From positions 729,544 through 793,543 of the forward strand of contig CAXAMN010022862.1 of NCBI GenBank assembly GCA_963970005.1: 64,000 bases of DNA. The letters run 5' to 3'. Below are positions 22,101 to 32,109 of the stretch, one piece after another. The notes below the pieces were generated by a model, which had not been told where the DNA came from, searched no databases, and saw only the letters and a list, made by a program, of their open reading frames with translations. Made by a program: the position numbers and the translations under genes. How positions within the stretch are numbered: the first letter of the stretch is position 1; every line of letters starts with the position of its first letter. The DNA comes from Durusdinium trenchii (taxonomy: Eukaryota; Sar; Dinophyceae; Suessiales; Symbiodiniaceae).

Positions 22101-25100
22101 CACATGAGATTGCTTCACATCTGCTGTCTGACCCCAGCTGAAAGCCGTCATTACAGGAGCTGCACTTGTTGTCGCCACCACATGTCTTGCAAGCATCCTC
22201 CGGGCCCACATTGCAGGTGGCTTTCTTGCACGTGAGAGTGTCATCCAGGACGTAACCCTCGTTGCAAGATGCACATTGATTGTCGCCAGTGCGCTTCTTC
22301 TGACTGACGCAGGTCTGGCAAGACTCCCCATCTCCTGTAAAGCAGTTGTATGCTACACAAGTTTGGTTCTCAGTGAGCTTATAGCCTGCGTTGCAGGAAG
22401 CGCATTGGTCGTCCTTTTGCCGTAGTTCAGTGGGAAAGCAAGTGTTGCAAAGCTCACCAGCACCGCGTTGGCAAAAGAATGGCACACAGGCTTGAATCTC
22501 GTTGAGCTGATGCCCAGGCGCACAGTCCTGGCATTGGTTGTCTGCAGTGGTGTTTTCGGGCAGTTTGCAGGTGTTACAGGCCGGCGGTTCTCCAACTGTG
22601 CACTTGTATGGCTGACAAACTTTCTCATCGGTCAAAAAGAATCCAGCGTTGCACTCCATGCAAACCCCTGCCGAATCGCAAGCCTTGCAGTCTGGGCCAG
22701 GTGTACAATCAAACGACTTGCACTTGAAGTTCTCCGTCAACTCATATCCGAAGTTACACTCCAAGCACTGATCATGGGCCGTTCGATTTGCAAACGACCG
22801 GCAAACCTTACAGTTGCCCATTGATGCCCACATTGCACTCCCACGCTTTGCAGCCGAACGGGGTTAAGAAGTAGCCTGGGTTGCAAGTGGCGCAATCATT
22901 GTCTTTTGTTCGTTCTTCCTGACCTTTGCATTCAGCACAAGCCTGGCCCTCTCCAGAGATGCATCCCCACGGACGGCAAGTGGCCTCATCCGTCAGTCTA
23001 AATCCGGGATTGCAGGCTACACATTGCTGGTGAGCTGTACGATCAGCTTGCTCAGTGCACATTGCACACAACTCACTACCACCGACAGTGCAATTGAAGG
23101 GTTTGCATGTCAAATCATCCCGGTAAAAGCCGGGATTGCAAATGGCACACTGCTGGTGGGCGGTGCGCAGGCTTTGAACAAAGCATGCCTTGCAGCCCTC
23201 TCCCGTTTCGCAAGTCCAAGGGTAGCATTTAAAGTCATCTCCGAGATCGTAGCCTGACACCAAGAGCAAGGCGAGCAACAGGGAAATAAGAACAATGCAA
23301 ACTAATCTGCAAAGTACGGGAAGCTGACTCTCTGCCCTTTGCTACACAGCCTGGGTTGCATTCTGTACACTGGTCGGCTGCTGATAGCTCGGCTTGTGGG
23401 CGACACACCTTTCCATGATCAGAAGCACACGTAGCTTGCAAGGTACAGTACACCCCTCCACATGCGCAGAAAATGCCAAAACCCCGAAACCCCACCTTGC
23501 ATGCAATTCCAAGACCTGTCGAGCACGTCAACGGCTTGCAGTGGCCATCGGCACTCAGTTCAAAGCCTTGGCGTCACAAAGTTCAAAGTTCTTCCATCGT
23601 GGTTTGCAAACCTCACTGAGCCTTGGGCCAGTGTTGCAGGCAGCGCATTGGTCAGGACCAGTTCGATTGACCAGCCCTTGGCAGACTTTGCATCCGGCAC
23701 CAGGTGCTACACTGCAGTTGTAGGCTTCACACGTCCATGTCCCCGAGGTGTTAGAGAGGAAGAACCCAGGATTGCAGGATTCGCACTGGTCCTTTGCTGT
23801 CCGCGCCTCTTGCGGGCGGCAGGTCTTGCAGCCACTGCCACTCCCCAGTGTGCAACTAATCGCCTTGCAGCTCTTGCCTTCCAACGCATATCCTGGATTG
23901 CAGCTCGCACACTCGTCGAACTGTGTCCTATCCTCTCGGGCAGCGCAGGTCTTGCACGCTGCACCCAAGCCTGTCTCGCAAGTCAAGTGTTGGCAAAGAG
24001 GTCCCACGAGCCCCGCGCCAGGATTGCACTCGGCGCAATGGTTGCGGACCTTCCGCTCACTTTGTCCAACACAAACCATGCAGTCCGTGCCATGGTCTCC
24101 GACCTCGCAGGTCAAGGGCACGCACTTCAAGTCGGAATTCAGCTCGTAGCCAGGGTTGCACTCCAAGCATTGTCCACTGGCAGTCCTGTCCAGTCTGCTT
24201 CTGCATGTCTTGCACTTGTCACCCGAACCTTCCTCACATGACAACAATTCACACTGAAAGTCATCAGAGAGCCCGTATCCAGGGTTGCAGGCTTCACACT
24301 GATCATCAGCGGTTAAATCCACCAGCTTCCGGCACGTCTTACAAGCCTTGGCCCGCTGACGAGTCGGCCCACGTTTCAGCTGGTGACTTAGTGCAAATGA
24401 TCAACTCGATGCTGGTCATGCCGTTCTTGCATCCAGCCTGGTCTTACATACAGCCAAGGCACTGGGCCCGGACCAGCACTGCAGCGGAATTGCACACAAG
24501 AAAGGTCATCCTGCAACGGAACACGGAGTCAGGCGAGTCGATCAGTCGTCCATACAGGGCAAGTGGAACCAGTGGAACTCAAAGGAAAAAACTCACCAGT
24601 TCCCAAAACGACTTTAAAACCAGCCTGGTCAAGAACGTGGCCCACATTGCACTCTTCACACTGGTTGTGAGCCGAACGCTCGCTTTCCGGCTTGCATGTC
24701 TTGCCTCGGATGAGAACAGGCCTGATTCGATACACAATGTGCGTTTTGAATGCCAAGCATGTGGCTGACCTAGTCACGCATGATTGCATCCATCCTGTCA
24801 ACAGCCCAATGGTGCAACCAGGGCACAAGCTGTTCCAGTGCCAGTGGTGCATGTAAAGGGCTCACATTTGGCATCAGCTGTGAGAGCAAAGCCCGGGTTG
24901 CAGCTTGCACATTGGTCGCTTTTGGTTCGCAGGCTCTGCGTCTTGCAGGTCTGACAAAGGGATCCACCTCCAAACTGCCATGACAAAACTAAAAGCTATA
25001 CAGAAAGGACGTGCCTCGTGCCTCTTCAGAAATTCCACTTAACAATGAAATATTCGAGCCATTCTCAGAAACAACATGATGCATTCTAAGCTCGCCTCCT

Positions 25101-28100
25101 GTCCGGCAACCGTGAGGCTTGCAAGCAAAGGACGCAGTGAGCTCGAATCCTGGCTTGCATTTCTCACACTCGTTGCCCAAGCCACAAGTGTGACAGGCAT
25201 CCTTGGGTCCACTCTGACAAGGCGATGGGGTGCACAATCCATCAGCAGTGAGAGCGAAGCCAGCGTTGCAGGCAGTACATTGGCCATGCGCAGTGCGAAG
25301 CTGCAAGTCTTGGCATTCTTTGCATTCAGTGCCATTGCCCACTTTACAAGTGAATGGCCTGCACTGCCCATCTGGCAGAAGCTCATGTCCAGGGTTGCAC
25401 TCGCTGCACTGATTGTTACCGGTGGCATTGTTGCGATCCCGGCACACTTTGCAGGCACCTCCCTCTCCAGTGCTGCAAGTGAAGCTAGTACAAGCGAGAT
25501 CCTCCGTCAGCATGTAACCCACATTGCATGCAGCACATTGATCATCTGCGCTTCGCATGTCCTGATCTAAGCACCTCTTGCAAAAAGCGCCCTGGCCCTC
25601 GTCGCAAAGGAAGGGTTCACACTTGTGGTCGACGGTCTGAGCATAGCCAGCCATACACGTTTGGCACTGCTCATGTCCGGTCCTTTTTTCCGGGCCTCAA
25701 GTGGAAAGAGTCCACGAACTGGGCTTTTCGACCAAAACATGTGCTTCTGTGCTTCCCACTGTCAAACCGATGGACCGATGGATCCCATGGATTCAATATC
25801 AAACAATACACTGATCGGAACACTCGATCTAGGCAACCGGCTTCGACAGATCTTGCAACCCGCATCTGACCCTGTAGTGCAAGTGAAGGGAGTACATTTG
25901 AAGTCTGCTGTGAGCTCATAGCCTTCATTGCACTCTTCACATTGGTCCTGGGCCGCTTGGTGCATGGAGAATCCCGTCACTTAGCACAAACTTACCAAGC
26001 TACCTAAAAAATCCATCACTTAGTGCAGCCGCACAGAGGCGACCATCCATGTCCACCGCACTACCGCATGGACCGCCTTATATTGTTTGTGGTTTTTATA
26101 TTTCTTTGTTTAAATTAATAGGTGACACAGAGTAGGTGGCACGGACACCAAAATGGCTCTTATCATAGAGGTCCCCCCCCCAAAAAAAAAACACCGACAT
26201 TGGGGATTGTGCCATCTACTCCGAGAGCACTCTATCAATTCATGGTGTGTTGTGCCCGCCAATGCTTCTAGACTGAGCTTCATTGGCGGAGCTCTCTCCG
26301 GACAGCTTGCACTTCTTGCACATCTGGCCTTTGCCAGTGCTGCACGAGATCTTTGTGCACTTGAAGTCGTCAGACAACAAGTATCCTCCATCATGGCAAT
26401 CAGCTACACAAGGATTGGCACCAAAGCTGATCAATGCACAAAAGCCTTCAAGAAACTGGCCAAATGTTGCAAAACTCTCCTCGGTTGCATTCAAAGCATT
26501 GGTTCTTTCCGGTGCGAACATCCACGTCCCTGCATCTTCTGCATGCTGCGCCATCACCTCAGAAAAGGTGACCAGAACAAACCCATCGAGTGGCAAGCCT
26601 CCAGTTATATAACAAGTCTGCTCTTGGCACAGGATGTCCTCAGCAGTGTCTGCTTTCAACCACCTACCTGCTGCTCTGAGCTTGGCACCGGTCAAGCAAC
26701 TAAACAGCTCACAAGTTGATGAAGCAGTCAAACCATAGCCCGAATTGCACTCAGAGCATTGATTGTGGCCTGTTCGCAGGGCCTCTGCTTGGCAAGTCTT
26801 ACCTTGGACAAGGATCAAAAAGTAAAGTCACGCCTACATCTAAAGCGAAACCAAACGAATTCACAATTCTGCCTAGCTCTGTGGGGAGGCACAGCCATTT
26901 GCAGCTCCAGTCTGGCACAAGAATGGCTTACAGCTGGTGCCGTTCAGGTAGAAACCGGGGTTGCACTCCAGACACTGATCCTTCCCAGTCCTGGCAACCG
27001 CATGAATCCATTCGCCCTCGAGCCATCTGTGCTGTCCTGGCGGATTGTGGAAGACAAGCCTTGCAGCCATCACCTCGGCCCAAAGGAAAGCACACGAGGC
27101 ATGTCTTGCACAAAGGGCAAAAGCGACGTGTAAATGTTCCCTTGATCCTTCGTTTCCCCTCTTCATACTCTAATCCTCTGTCAAGCTGCCAGGTGCTGTC
27201 ACACAGGCATACGGTTTGCACAGCAAATCAGTCCCCAAATAATATCCTGCATTGCCTCGGTTTTGCGGGATTCTCCGCTGTGCTTGGCGGCCCACATGTA
27301 TCGATCTTGCTTGGACTGGTGCATCAAGAGTGATTGAGCATGGCCCATTTCATGACGTCTTTTTTTGACCGCTCTCGTTGTTTGTTCATTCCTTGCAGCG
27401 CATCCGAGCCACATTCAGCACATTGGTTGTTGGCCTTGGCTACAAGCGAGTCCTGCAGCCCTACAGTTCAAGCATGAACTTCGGCACACATTTCACCATC
27501 ATGTGATCAAATCTTGCCGCGAGGCCTTCAGTTCTAGGCCGGTAAAGTGAATCATTGTGAATCATTGAAATCTTCATGGGTCAGGTTATCGGCGTCATCT
27601 TAAACAGTCACGGCCATGAGAGGTTAAGGTTGCGTGGCCCAGTTCCAGATCAACTGGCAAAACAGGGAGGAAAGGCAACAGGAACACACAAGCCTTGCCA
27701 GTTACAGCAGTGCAGGAAAATAGTCAAGGTAGGAGAAAAAATCCGAATGTGCTGAGGGCTAGGCAACGTGAACAATAGAGTTGGTTCCGTTAGAGAGCTA
27801 TATATCTACATGGCATTACATGATATTACATGGCTACTTCTTGCTACCCTTCCGTTCACAAAAACATTCATACGCGCCAATCCCGCTGAGCGACGGTCAG
27901 GATGTTTGTTCCTTCGCATCCATTCAAGGAGTACGACGTGACGGCAGTGTCTTCAGTGCGCTCATCATCACACGTGGTGCCACGCTTGAAGCAGGAGCAC
28001 TGCCTTGGCGCCACGTCACGGGCCTACCAAGCCAACACATCACATGGAAGCTCTGCGCATGAAGCATCAGTTCCATCTGGAAGCCATGGGTTCCGCTGGG

Positions 28101-31100
28101 GCACCAAAAGTCATCCTTGGCCCAAATCTCAAAGCCCGCCTCCGGCCACGGCGGGTGACTCGGCGGAACGGGCGACGGGTGTGGAACCTCCCCAGGCTGA
28201 ACAAAAACATCCACACCAGGCCTGGTTGCAGCGAACGTCCACACACGTCGCCGCAGAGCAATTGACTGGCGAGATCCTGGTTGAGCTGCTGTAAATCGAG
28301 ATCTTGGCACTTTGGGGGCAGGTCCTGGCTGGCACGTTCGATGGAATTGAATCTTGCAGTTTTAACTCCCACCGCGGAAGGTGTCTTTACGAGTCTACAA
28401 GACACGCTGCTTCTGTGCCATACTATGCCAAAGACTCCTGCCGCTGGACACCCTCTCAATGCTCACTGGCACGGGGGAGGTCTCGCCCCGGCACACCTCA
28501 GGCCAACAGTGTCAGCATGAGCCTATCGTCCAGCCCCACGTGGCCGCCCATTTCTCAAACAACTGCTACAAGAAACTCCTGCCGTACTAGTTACTAGATC
28601 TGAACCCTTTGTGGGAACCTGCCATTTCACGTCTGCAGCCCAATCACCTTGCATGCTTCATCTGGTCCCGTGGAACAGGTGAAAGTTCCACAAGTGTGAG
28701 CAGAGTTGAGGTCATACCCAGCGTTGCACTCAAGGCACTGTCCTTGGCACATCTCTACATGACCATGAAGAATATTACAGTATACAGTATATAGTATATT
28801 ATAGTATAACTATAAACTATCTGTATATATATATACACATAAATACGTGTGTGTGGTGCATTTGACCTTTGGATGCTGCTTTACTAAGAATCGGTGGACA
28901 AACCCTGAAAGGAGGTGCCATTGAAACTGCACCGGAGATTGGGTCCAAGTGGCCGTGGCCTGTCCTCTCACTTTGTGGACGGCAGGTCTTGCATGCAGAT
29001 CCCTCGCCTGGCAACGGTGTTTGTTCCCTCTTGGGGAAGAGAGTCACACCCAAATCACATGCGCCTGTCAAGCAGGTGTAGGGCTCACACAGGTTGTCCA
29101 ATGTCTTAATGTATCCAGGATGGCACTCAGCACACTGGCCATCAGCGGTCCTCAGACTCTGGTGCGCACAAACGGCGCAGCCTTCTTCCTCCTTGCACCA
29201 GTATGGGATGCAATGGAAGTTCACATCGCGATAGTAGCCAGGATTGCATTCCTCAAGTGACTTGAGTGGCTAACTTCTGAAGTGCTTGCTGTCAAAAAGC
29301 CATGGGTGTAAACAAACGTTGGGCAGGAAATTGGCAAAAGACCTATGTTTGCCTCTGCACACATCACTCTTGCCAAGGCTCCATACATTGATCCCGCTTA
29401 GTTCGTGCCTCTTGGGGCAAACACTCTTTGCACATATTGCCTTGACCGACACGGCATTTGATGAGCTTGCAGCTGCCATCACTCAGAAAGAAGCCGGGGT
29501 TGCACTCGGCACACTCCTCAAGGAAAGGGCCAGCAGCCAGAAACACAAGACACGGCGCAGAACATTGCAGGGTCAACTAAATAAAGTAACTCTATATTTG
29601 CTAACACACCAAATTCAGTGCCTAAGCTCCGGCAACGTTCACCAAACAGAGCGTAAAAACACATATTTGCAGTATAAAACATATAACTGAATCAACTGAA
29701 TCATGAATTATTCAGACTCTGGCCCCCAATAAACACTACAATAAACCCTACAGTACGTTAGTACGTTAAATTGATCTTCCGGAGGTACATCAGCACACTG
29801 GCGTCAAACATTACACTCGTGCTCCTCATCTTGAGCACGCAGCTTTGGAGGCTTGCAAATTTTGCAGGCGGACCCCGCACCGGAAGTGCAAACATAGGGC
29901 CGACACATTGAGTCAGTCAATTCGTGGCCAGGATTGCAAGCATCGCACTCCCCGTCACTGCTGCGCGCAATCTGATCCTTGCAAGTCTTGCAGCTGGTGC
30001 CTGCTCCTGTGCTGCACTCGTAGGGCTCACATGTGAAGCTGCTTGAGAGGCGATACCCAAAGTTACATGCGTCACATTGGTCATCACTGGTCAGCTGGTG
30101 CAAGGGCCGGCAAGTCCTACACGCGCTTCCAAATCCAGTGGCACACCGAAACGGAGCACAGCTCCAGCTTTCAGTCAGCAAGTGGCCTGAATTACATTCT
30201 TGGCACTGCTGAGGTCCGGTTCGGTCTGCCAATGGTCTGCAGACTTTGCAAGCGATGCCCTTGGTATCCACCTTGCACGGCCAAGGCTTGCAGAAAAAAT
30301 CTTCGTCCAAGAAATAGCCGTCATTGCATGCGGAGCACTGATGCCTGGCAGTTCGGTGCTCGAGCGGTCGACAAGCCTTGCATCCCGAACCAGGTGATGG
30401 ATAACACTCAAAGGCCCGACAGGCACGGTCAAAAGTCAGGTAGTAGCCTCTGTTGCAATCATCACACTTCGTGCGGTCTGATGTGCATCTTCTGCATAGG
30501 TTTCCGGGACCCGTTGTGCAATCAATGGCGATGCATGATGCTTTGTCCTCAGCCAGTGTGAAGCCCTCATTGCATGTGGCACATTGCTGATCACTGGTTC
30601 GTGACTCAAGTGGCTGACGGCAAGTCTTACAACCGGCACCAGCTTCATTTGGGATGCACTCATAAGGCCGGCAACTGCCATCTGGCATCAGCTGATGCCC
30701 GGGATTGCACTCTAAACACTCCCCATCATGGGTCGCAGTCTCAGAAGTCGCACAAGTCTTGCATGCGCTTCCAGGCCCCTGGTTGCAGCTATGAGGAAGA
30801 CACATAAAGGTTTCCGGCGCCAATCGAAAGCCGGGATTGCAGGTGGCACATTGGTTGTCAGCCCTCATGTCTTCTTGTGGTCGGCACGATCGGCAGGCAA
30901 AGCCAGGGCCTGCCAAGTTGCACTTGTATGGATGGCAACTTCCATCAGCATAAAGCTTGTACCCTGCATTGCACTCCTGACACTGATCCATAGCAGTCCG
31001 ATCCCTCTGAGACTTGCATGCCTTGCAGCCAGCTCGGCTTCCTTCCCGGCAAGGCCACGGCACACAGTGTTCAGTATCAGCATCAAGGTAGTAGCCAGCG

Positions 31101-32105
31101 TTGCATTGCAGGCATTGGCCGTCTCCAGTGAGTGCGGTCGGCGTTTTGCATACTTTGCACGCTGCCCCTGCACCAGTGACACAAATCAGCGGCTTGCACT
31201 GCAAATCTGTTGTGAGTTGATACCCATCATTGCAGGATGCACATTGCCCTGCACGGGTCCGGTTGTTGGGTGGCACCTTACACAACAAGGATTTGCTTCC
31301 AAGAGGTATGGTTTAACCCGCATTGCGCATGTATGTACGCATGTATGTACTTACATGCCAGCTTGTTGCAAGGCTAAATTTAGACAACGCACGCACTTCT
31401 TGCACGACGGGCCAGCACCAGGAATACAGGGAATAGGATTGCAGGCACCTACATCGCTAAAAAAAGGTGCTCGCAGCATAAAATGCACTTCAGGGCTGTG
31501 GTCCATTCACCACTGCTACATATAGTGCCCAGCACGATGCAAAATGTAGCACCAAGAGTGAGGCAAGCCGTGCCTGCGATGAGCTCAAAACCTTTGTGGC
31601 ACATTGCGCAGTGGTTGGTGCCGGTCCTCCGCAACATCAAGGCTACAATGGCAGGTCTGCCACAAGAAAAATACATTTATCAAGCACAGCTTTCTTTCCA
31701 AGTCCCTCTGTCCTTTTGTATTCTGGCTGACAGCTTGCACAAGTGGGTCCGTCTTCACCCGTCTTGCACAAGAACAGGTCACAAGTAAAGGTTTCCTTGG
31801 CTAAAAGGCAGAGCACAAAGTGCCCTTATGTCGCCACTGTCCGGCATGATTGGTATGAAAACCAAAGGATCAAACATAATAATGAAGTTGACAGCGAGAA
31901 AAATGGTTGGTCACTTCCGAGGGACTGTATCCAGCCAATATCCGGCATTACATGTAGCACATTGGTTCTCTGCAGATCGGAGGGCTTGGTTCCGGCAGGT
32001 GGCGCAAGAGGCACCCAGGCCAACTTCGCACGTGATGGGGGAGCATTCATCGCTATCAGAGAGCACATAGCCAGGAGGACACTCCTCACAGGGATTTGAA
32101 TGGCT
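17454..32105 (-). CDS. Giant cysteine-rich repeat / EF-hand membrane protein (whole locus)
   Basis: One minus-strand locus of about 14.6 kb. From its 5' side (right) it encodes roughly 50 repeats of about 44-46 residues with the pattern C-x2-C-N-(P/A)-G-(Y/F)-x-L-x5-7-C-x-(P/A)-(F/Y)-x-C-x6-8-C-x2-C-x6-9-R-T-x3-Q. Each repeat carries six cysteines, as in growth-factor-receptor/ephrin-receptor-like cysteine-rich modules of secreted or surface proteins. The repeats are followed by at least four EF-hands and a hydrophobic C-terminal stretch. Introns interrupt the array, often close to the CNPG motif. I infer a large surface or secretory-pathway protein with a calcium-sensing tail. That it is a single gene is likely because repeats and EF-hand exons run on without a break in strand or style, but it is not proven. 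The start upstream of 32.1 kb was not found. Long antisense frames on plus (up to 281 codons) are shadows. Confidence 0.7.
18140..18200. repeat. TA-rich microsatellite
   Basis: A run of TATATATATCTATATG-type repeats lies in an intron between EF-hand exons. Similar TA-rich tracts occur at about 18016-18045, 33756-33776, 40175-40230 and 41212-41250. Confidence 0.8.
19325..21125 (-). CDS. Cysteine-rich repeats, C-terminal block
   Basis: Single-repeat exons: DDATCSAFTCRAGPG with DQCEACNSGALI (about 21105-20985), AQCRPYTCMEGPGQSCRRC (about 20650-20590), CKRCNRGYELTSHKTC (about 20365-20315), DDQCKTCKPGF (about 20175), HCSACNAGFSLVDGTC (about 19740-19690) and QCAECNPGFGVNESGAC (about 19495-19450). 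Introns contain a TTGTTACTAG-type simple repeat (20840-20965) and a CT tract at 21178-21216. After a degenerate repeat near 19.25 kb (GNPNYELTPDMRC) the sequence changes to EF-hands. Confidence 0.72.
20840..20965. repeat. TTGTTACTAG-type simple repeat, copy 1
   Basis: Degenerate tandem words (TGTTTCTAATAGCTT, CTTGTTACTACTAGTA, AGCGATGCACTTGTT) fill an intron of the cysteine-rich gene. The same vocabulary reappears at about 34465-34550, including AGCGATGCACTTGT, so this is a dispersed repeat rather than a local microsatellite. Confidence 0.7.
21480..22815 (-). CDS. Cysteine-rich repeat block, 11 repeats in one open frame
   Basis: Uninterrupted minus-strand frame with repeats such as CNFGYELTENFKC, CNAGFFLTDEKVC, CAPGHQLNEIQAC, CNEGYVLDDTLTC, CNPGYRLQGNKC, CKPGFELTDDFQC and CNPGFGLSDGFKC. 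Two repeats are shortened (PGPDCKACDSAGVC and CKTCGGDNKC). Codon composition and frame integrity over more than 1.3 kb strongly support coding. Confidence 0.85.
22800..24330 (-). CDS. Cysteine-rich repeat block, about ten repeats
   Basis: A 255-codon frame at 23555-24322 carries CNPGYGLSDDFQC, CNPGYELNSDLKC, CNPGAGLVGPLC, CNPGYALEGKSC and CNPGFFLSNTSG. After introns near 23.3-23.5 kb a second frame (from an acceptor at about 23255, TTGGTGTCAG|GCTAC) carries GYDLGDDFKC, CNPGFYRDDLTC, CNPGFRLTDEATC and CNPGYFLTPFGC. Introns fall at the CNPG/GY position, consistent with exon-by-exon duplication. Confidence 0.8.
24600..25654 (-). CDS. Cysteine-rich repeat block, about seven repeats
   Basis: Includes a 221-codon frame ending near 24989 with CNVGYMLTEDLAC, CNPGHELLPDGQC, CNAGFALTADGLC and CKPGFELTASFAC, then downstream exons with CNPGFALTADAKC (about 24895) and CEECNVGHVLDQAG (about 24640). 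One repeat (HTCGLGNECEKCKPG) lacks the usual RT linker, giving a compact GNxC spacing, a variant also found near 22.17 kb (GGDNKCSSCNDG). Confidence 0.78.
25850..27430 (-). CDS. Cysteine-rich repeats in short exons
   Basis: Repeat fragments include AGYYLGTDLLCKPYAC (about 27245-27195), GDGCKACLPQSART (about 27070), QCLECNPGFYLNGTSCKPF (about 26985-26930), QCSECNSGYGLTASSTCELF (about 26760-26705), GGYLLSDDFKCTKISC (about 26390-26340) and QCEECNEGYELTADFKC (about 25950-25900). The repeats are broken into single-repeat exons here, with introns of 100-300 bp that contain TA-rich or poly-C/poly-A tracts (26,166-26,192). Confidence 0.7.
27500..28630. other. Probable large intron of the cysteine-rich gene
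   Basis: About 1.1 kb lies between repeat-bearing exons on the minus strand (CNAGYD near 28.7 kb and NQCAECGSDALQG near 27.4 kb). A minus-strand frame with GFEIWAKDDFWCPSGTHGFQ (about 28130-28070) looks moderately protein-like but has no cysteine-repeat pattern. It is either an extra exon of another type or chance. Confidence 0.42.
28640..29535 (-). CDS. Cysteine-rich repeat block with one unusual insertion
   Basis: Repeats CNPGFFLSDGSCKLIKC (about 29510), CNPGYYRDVNFHC and CHPGYIKTLDNLCEPYTC (about 29245-29080) and CNAGYDLNSAHTCGTFTC (about 28730-28660). Between CLTGACDLG and GEGSACKTC the frame carries about 20 additional residues (VTLFPKREQTPLP) not seen in other repeats. This could be a retained short intron or a genuine loop. 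Confidence 0.72.
29804..31288 (-). CDS. Cysteine-rich repeat block, 11 repeats in one open frame
   Basis: A single uninterrupted minus-strand frame of 494 codons encodes eleven repeats, for example CASCNDGYQLTTDLQC, CNAGYYLDADTEHC, CNPGFRLAPETFMC, CNEGFTLAEDK and CNPGHELTDSMC. Each repeat contains the paired C-x2-C steps and mostly an (R/L)T-x3-QC boundary. One repeat near 30.47 kb is shortened (RRCTSDRTKCDDC). It is the longest continuous exon of the locus and the best evidence that the repeat family is under coding constraint. Confidence 0.85.
   Translation of the reverse strand: MLCKVPPNNRTRAGQCASCNDGYQLTTDLQCKPLICVTGAGAACKVCKTPTALTGDGQCLQCNAGYYLDADTEHCVPWPCREGSRAGCKACKSQRDRTAMDQCQECNAGYKLYADGSCHPYKCNLAGPGFACRSCRPQEDMRADNQCATCNPGFRLAPETFMCLPHSCNQGPGSACKTCATSETATHDGECLECNPGHQLMPDGSCRPYECIPNEAGAGCKTCRQPLESRTSDQQCATCNEGFTLAEDKASCIAIDCTTGPGNLCRRCTSDRTKCDDCNRGYYLTFDRACRAFECYPSPGSGCKACRPLEHRTARHQCSACNDGYFLDEDFFCKPWPCKVDTKGIACKVCRPLADRTGPQQCQECNSGHLLTESWSCAPFRCATGFGSACRTCRPLHQLTSDDQCDACNFGYRLSSSFTCEPYECSTGAGTSCKTCKDQIARSSDGECDACNPGHELTDSMCRPYVCTSGAGSACKICKPPKLRAQDEEHECNV
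31400..32105 (-). CDS. Cysteine-rich repeats, N-terminal block of the giant gene
   Basis: Exon-like pieces carry NPCEECPPGYVLSDSDEC and NQCATCNAGYW (about 32100-31930), TFTCDLFLCKTGEDG (about 31795-31725), NHCAMCHKGFELIAG (about 31625-31565) and CIPGAGPSCKKCVRC (about 31435-31390). Three or more repeats are split by introns, unlike the next block, which is continuous. No signal peptide was identified upstream, so the true first exon is probably beyond 32.1 kb. Confidence 0.68.
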
Positions 32106-32109
32106 TGTT

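Noticed and set aside
21158-24768. Long plus-strand open frames (up to 281 codons, for example 23462-24241 and 23923-24768) opposite the cysteine-rich gene
   Set aside because: They are antisense shadows: the minus strand carries the conserved cysteine-repeat pattern in register, while the plus frames have no repeat logic or domain.
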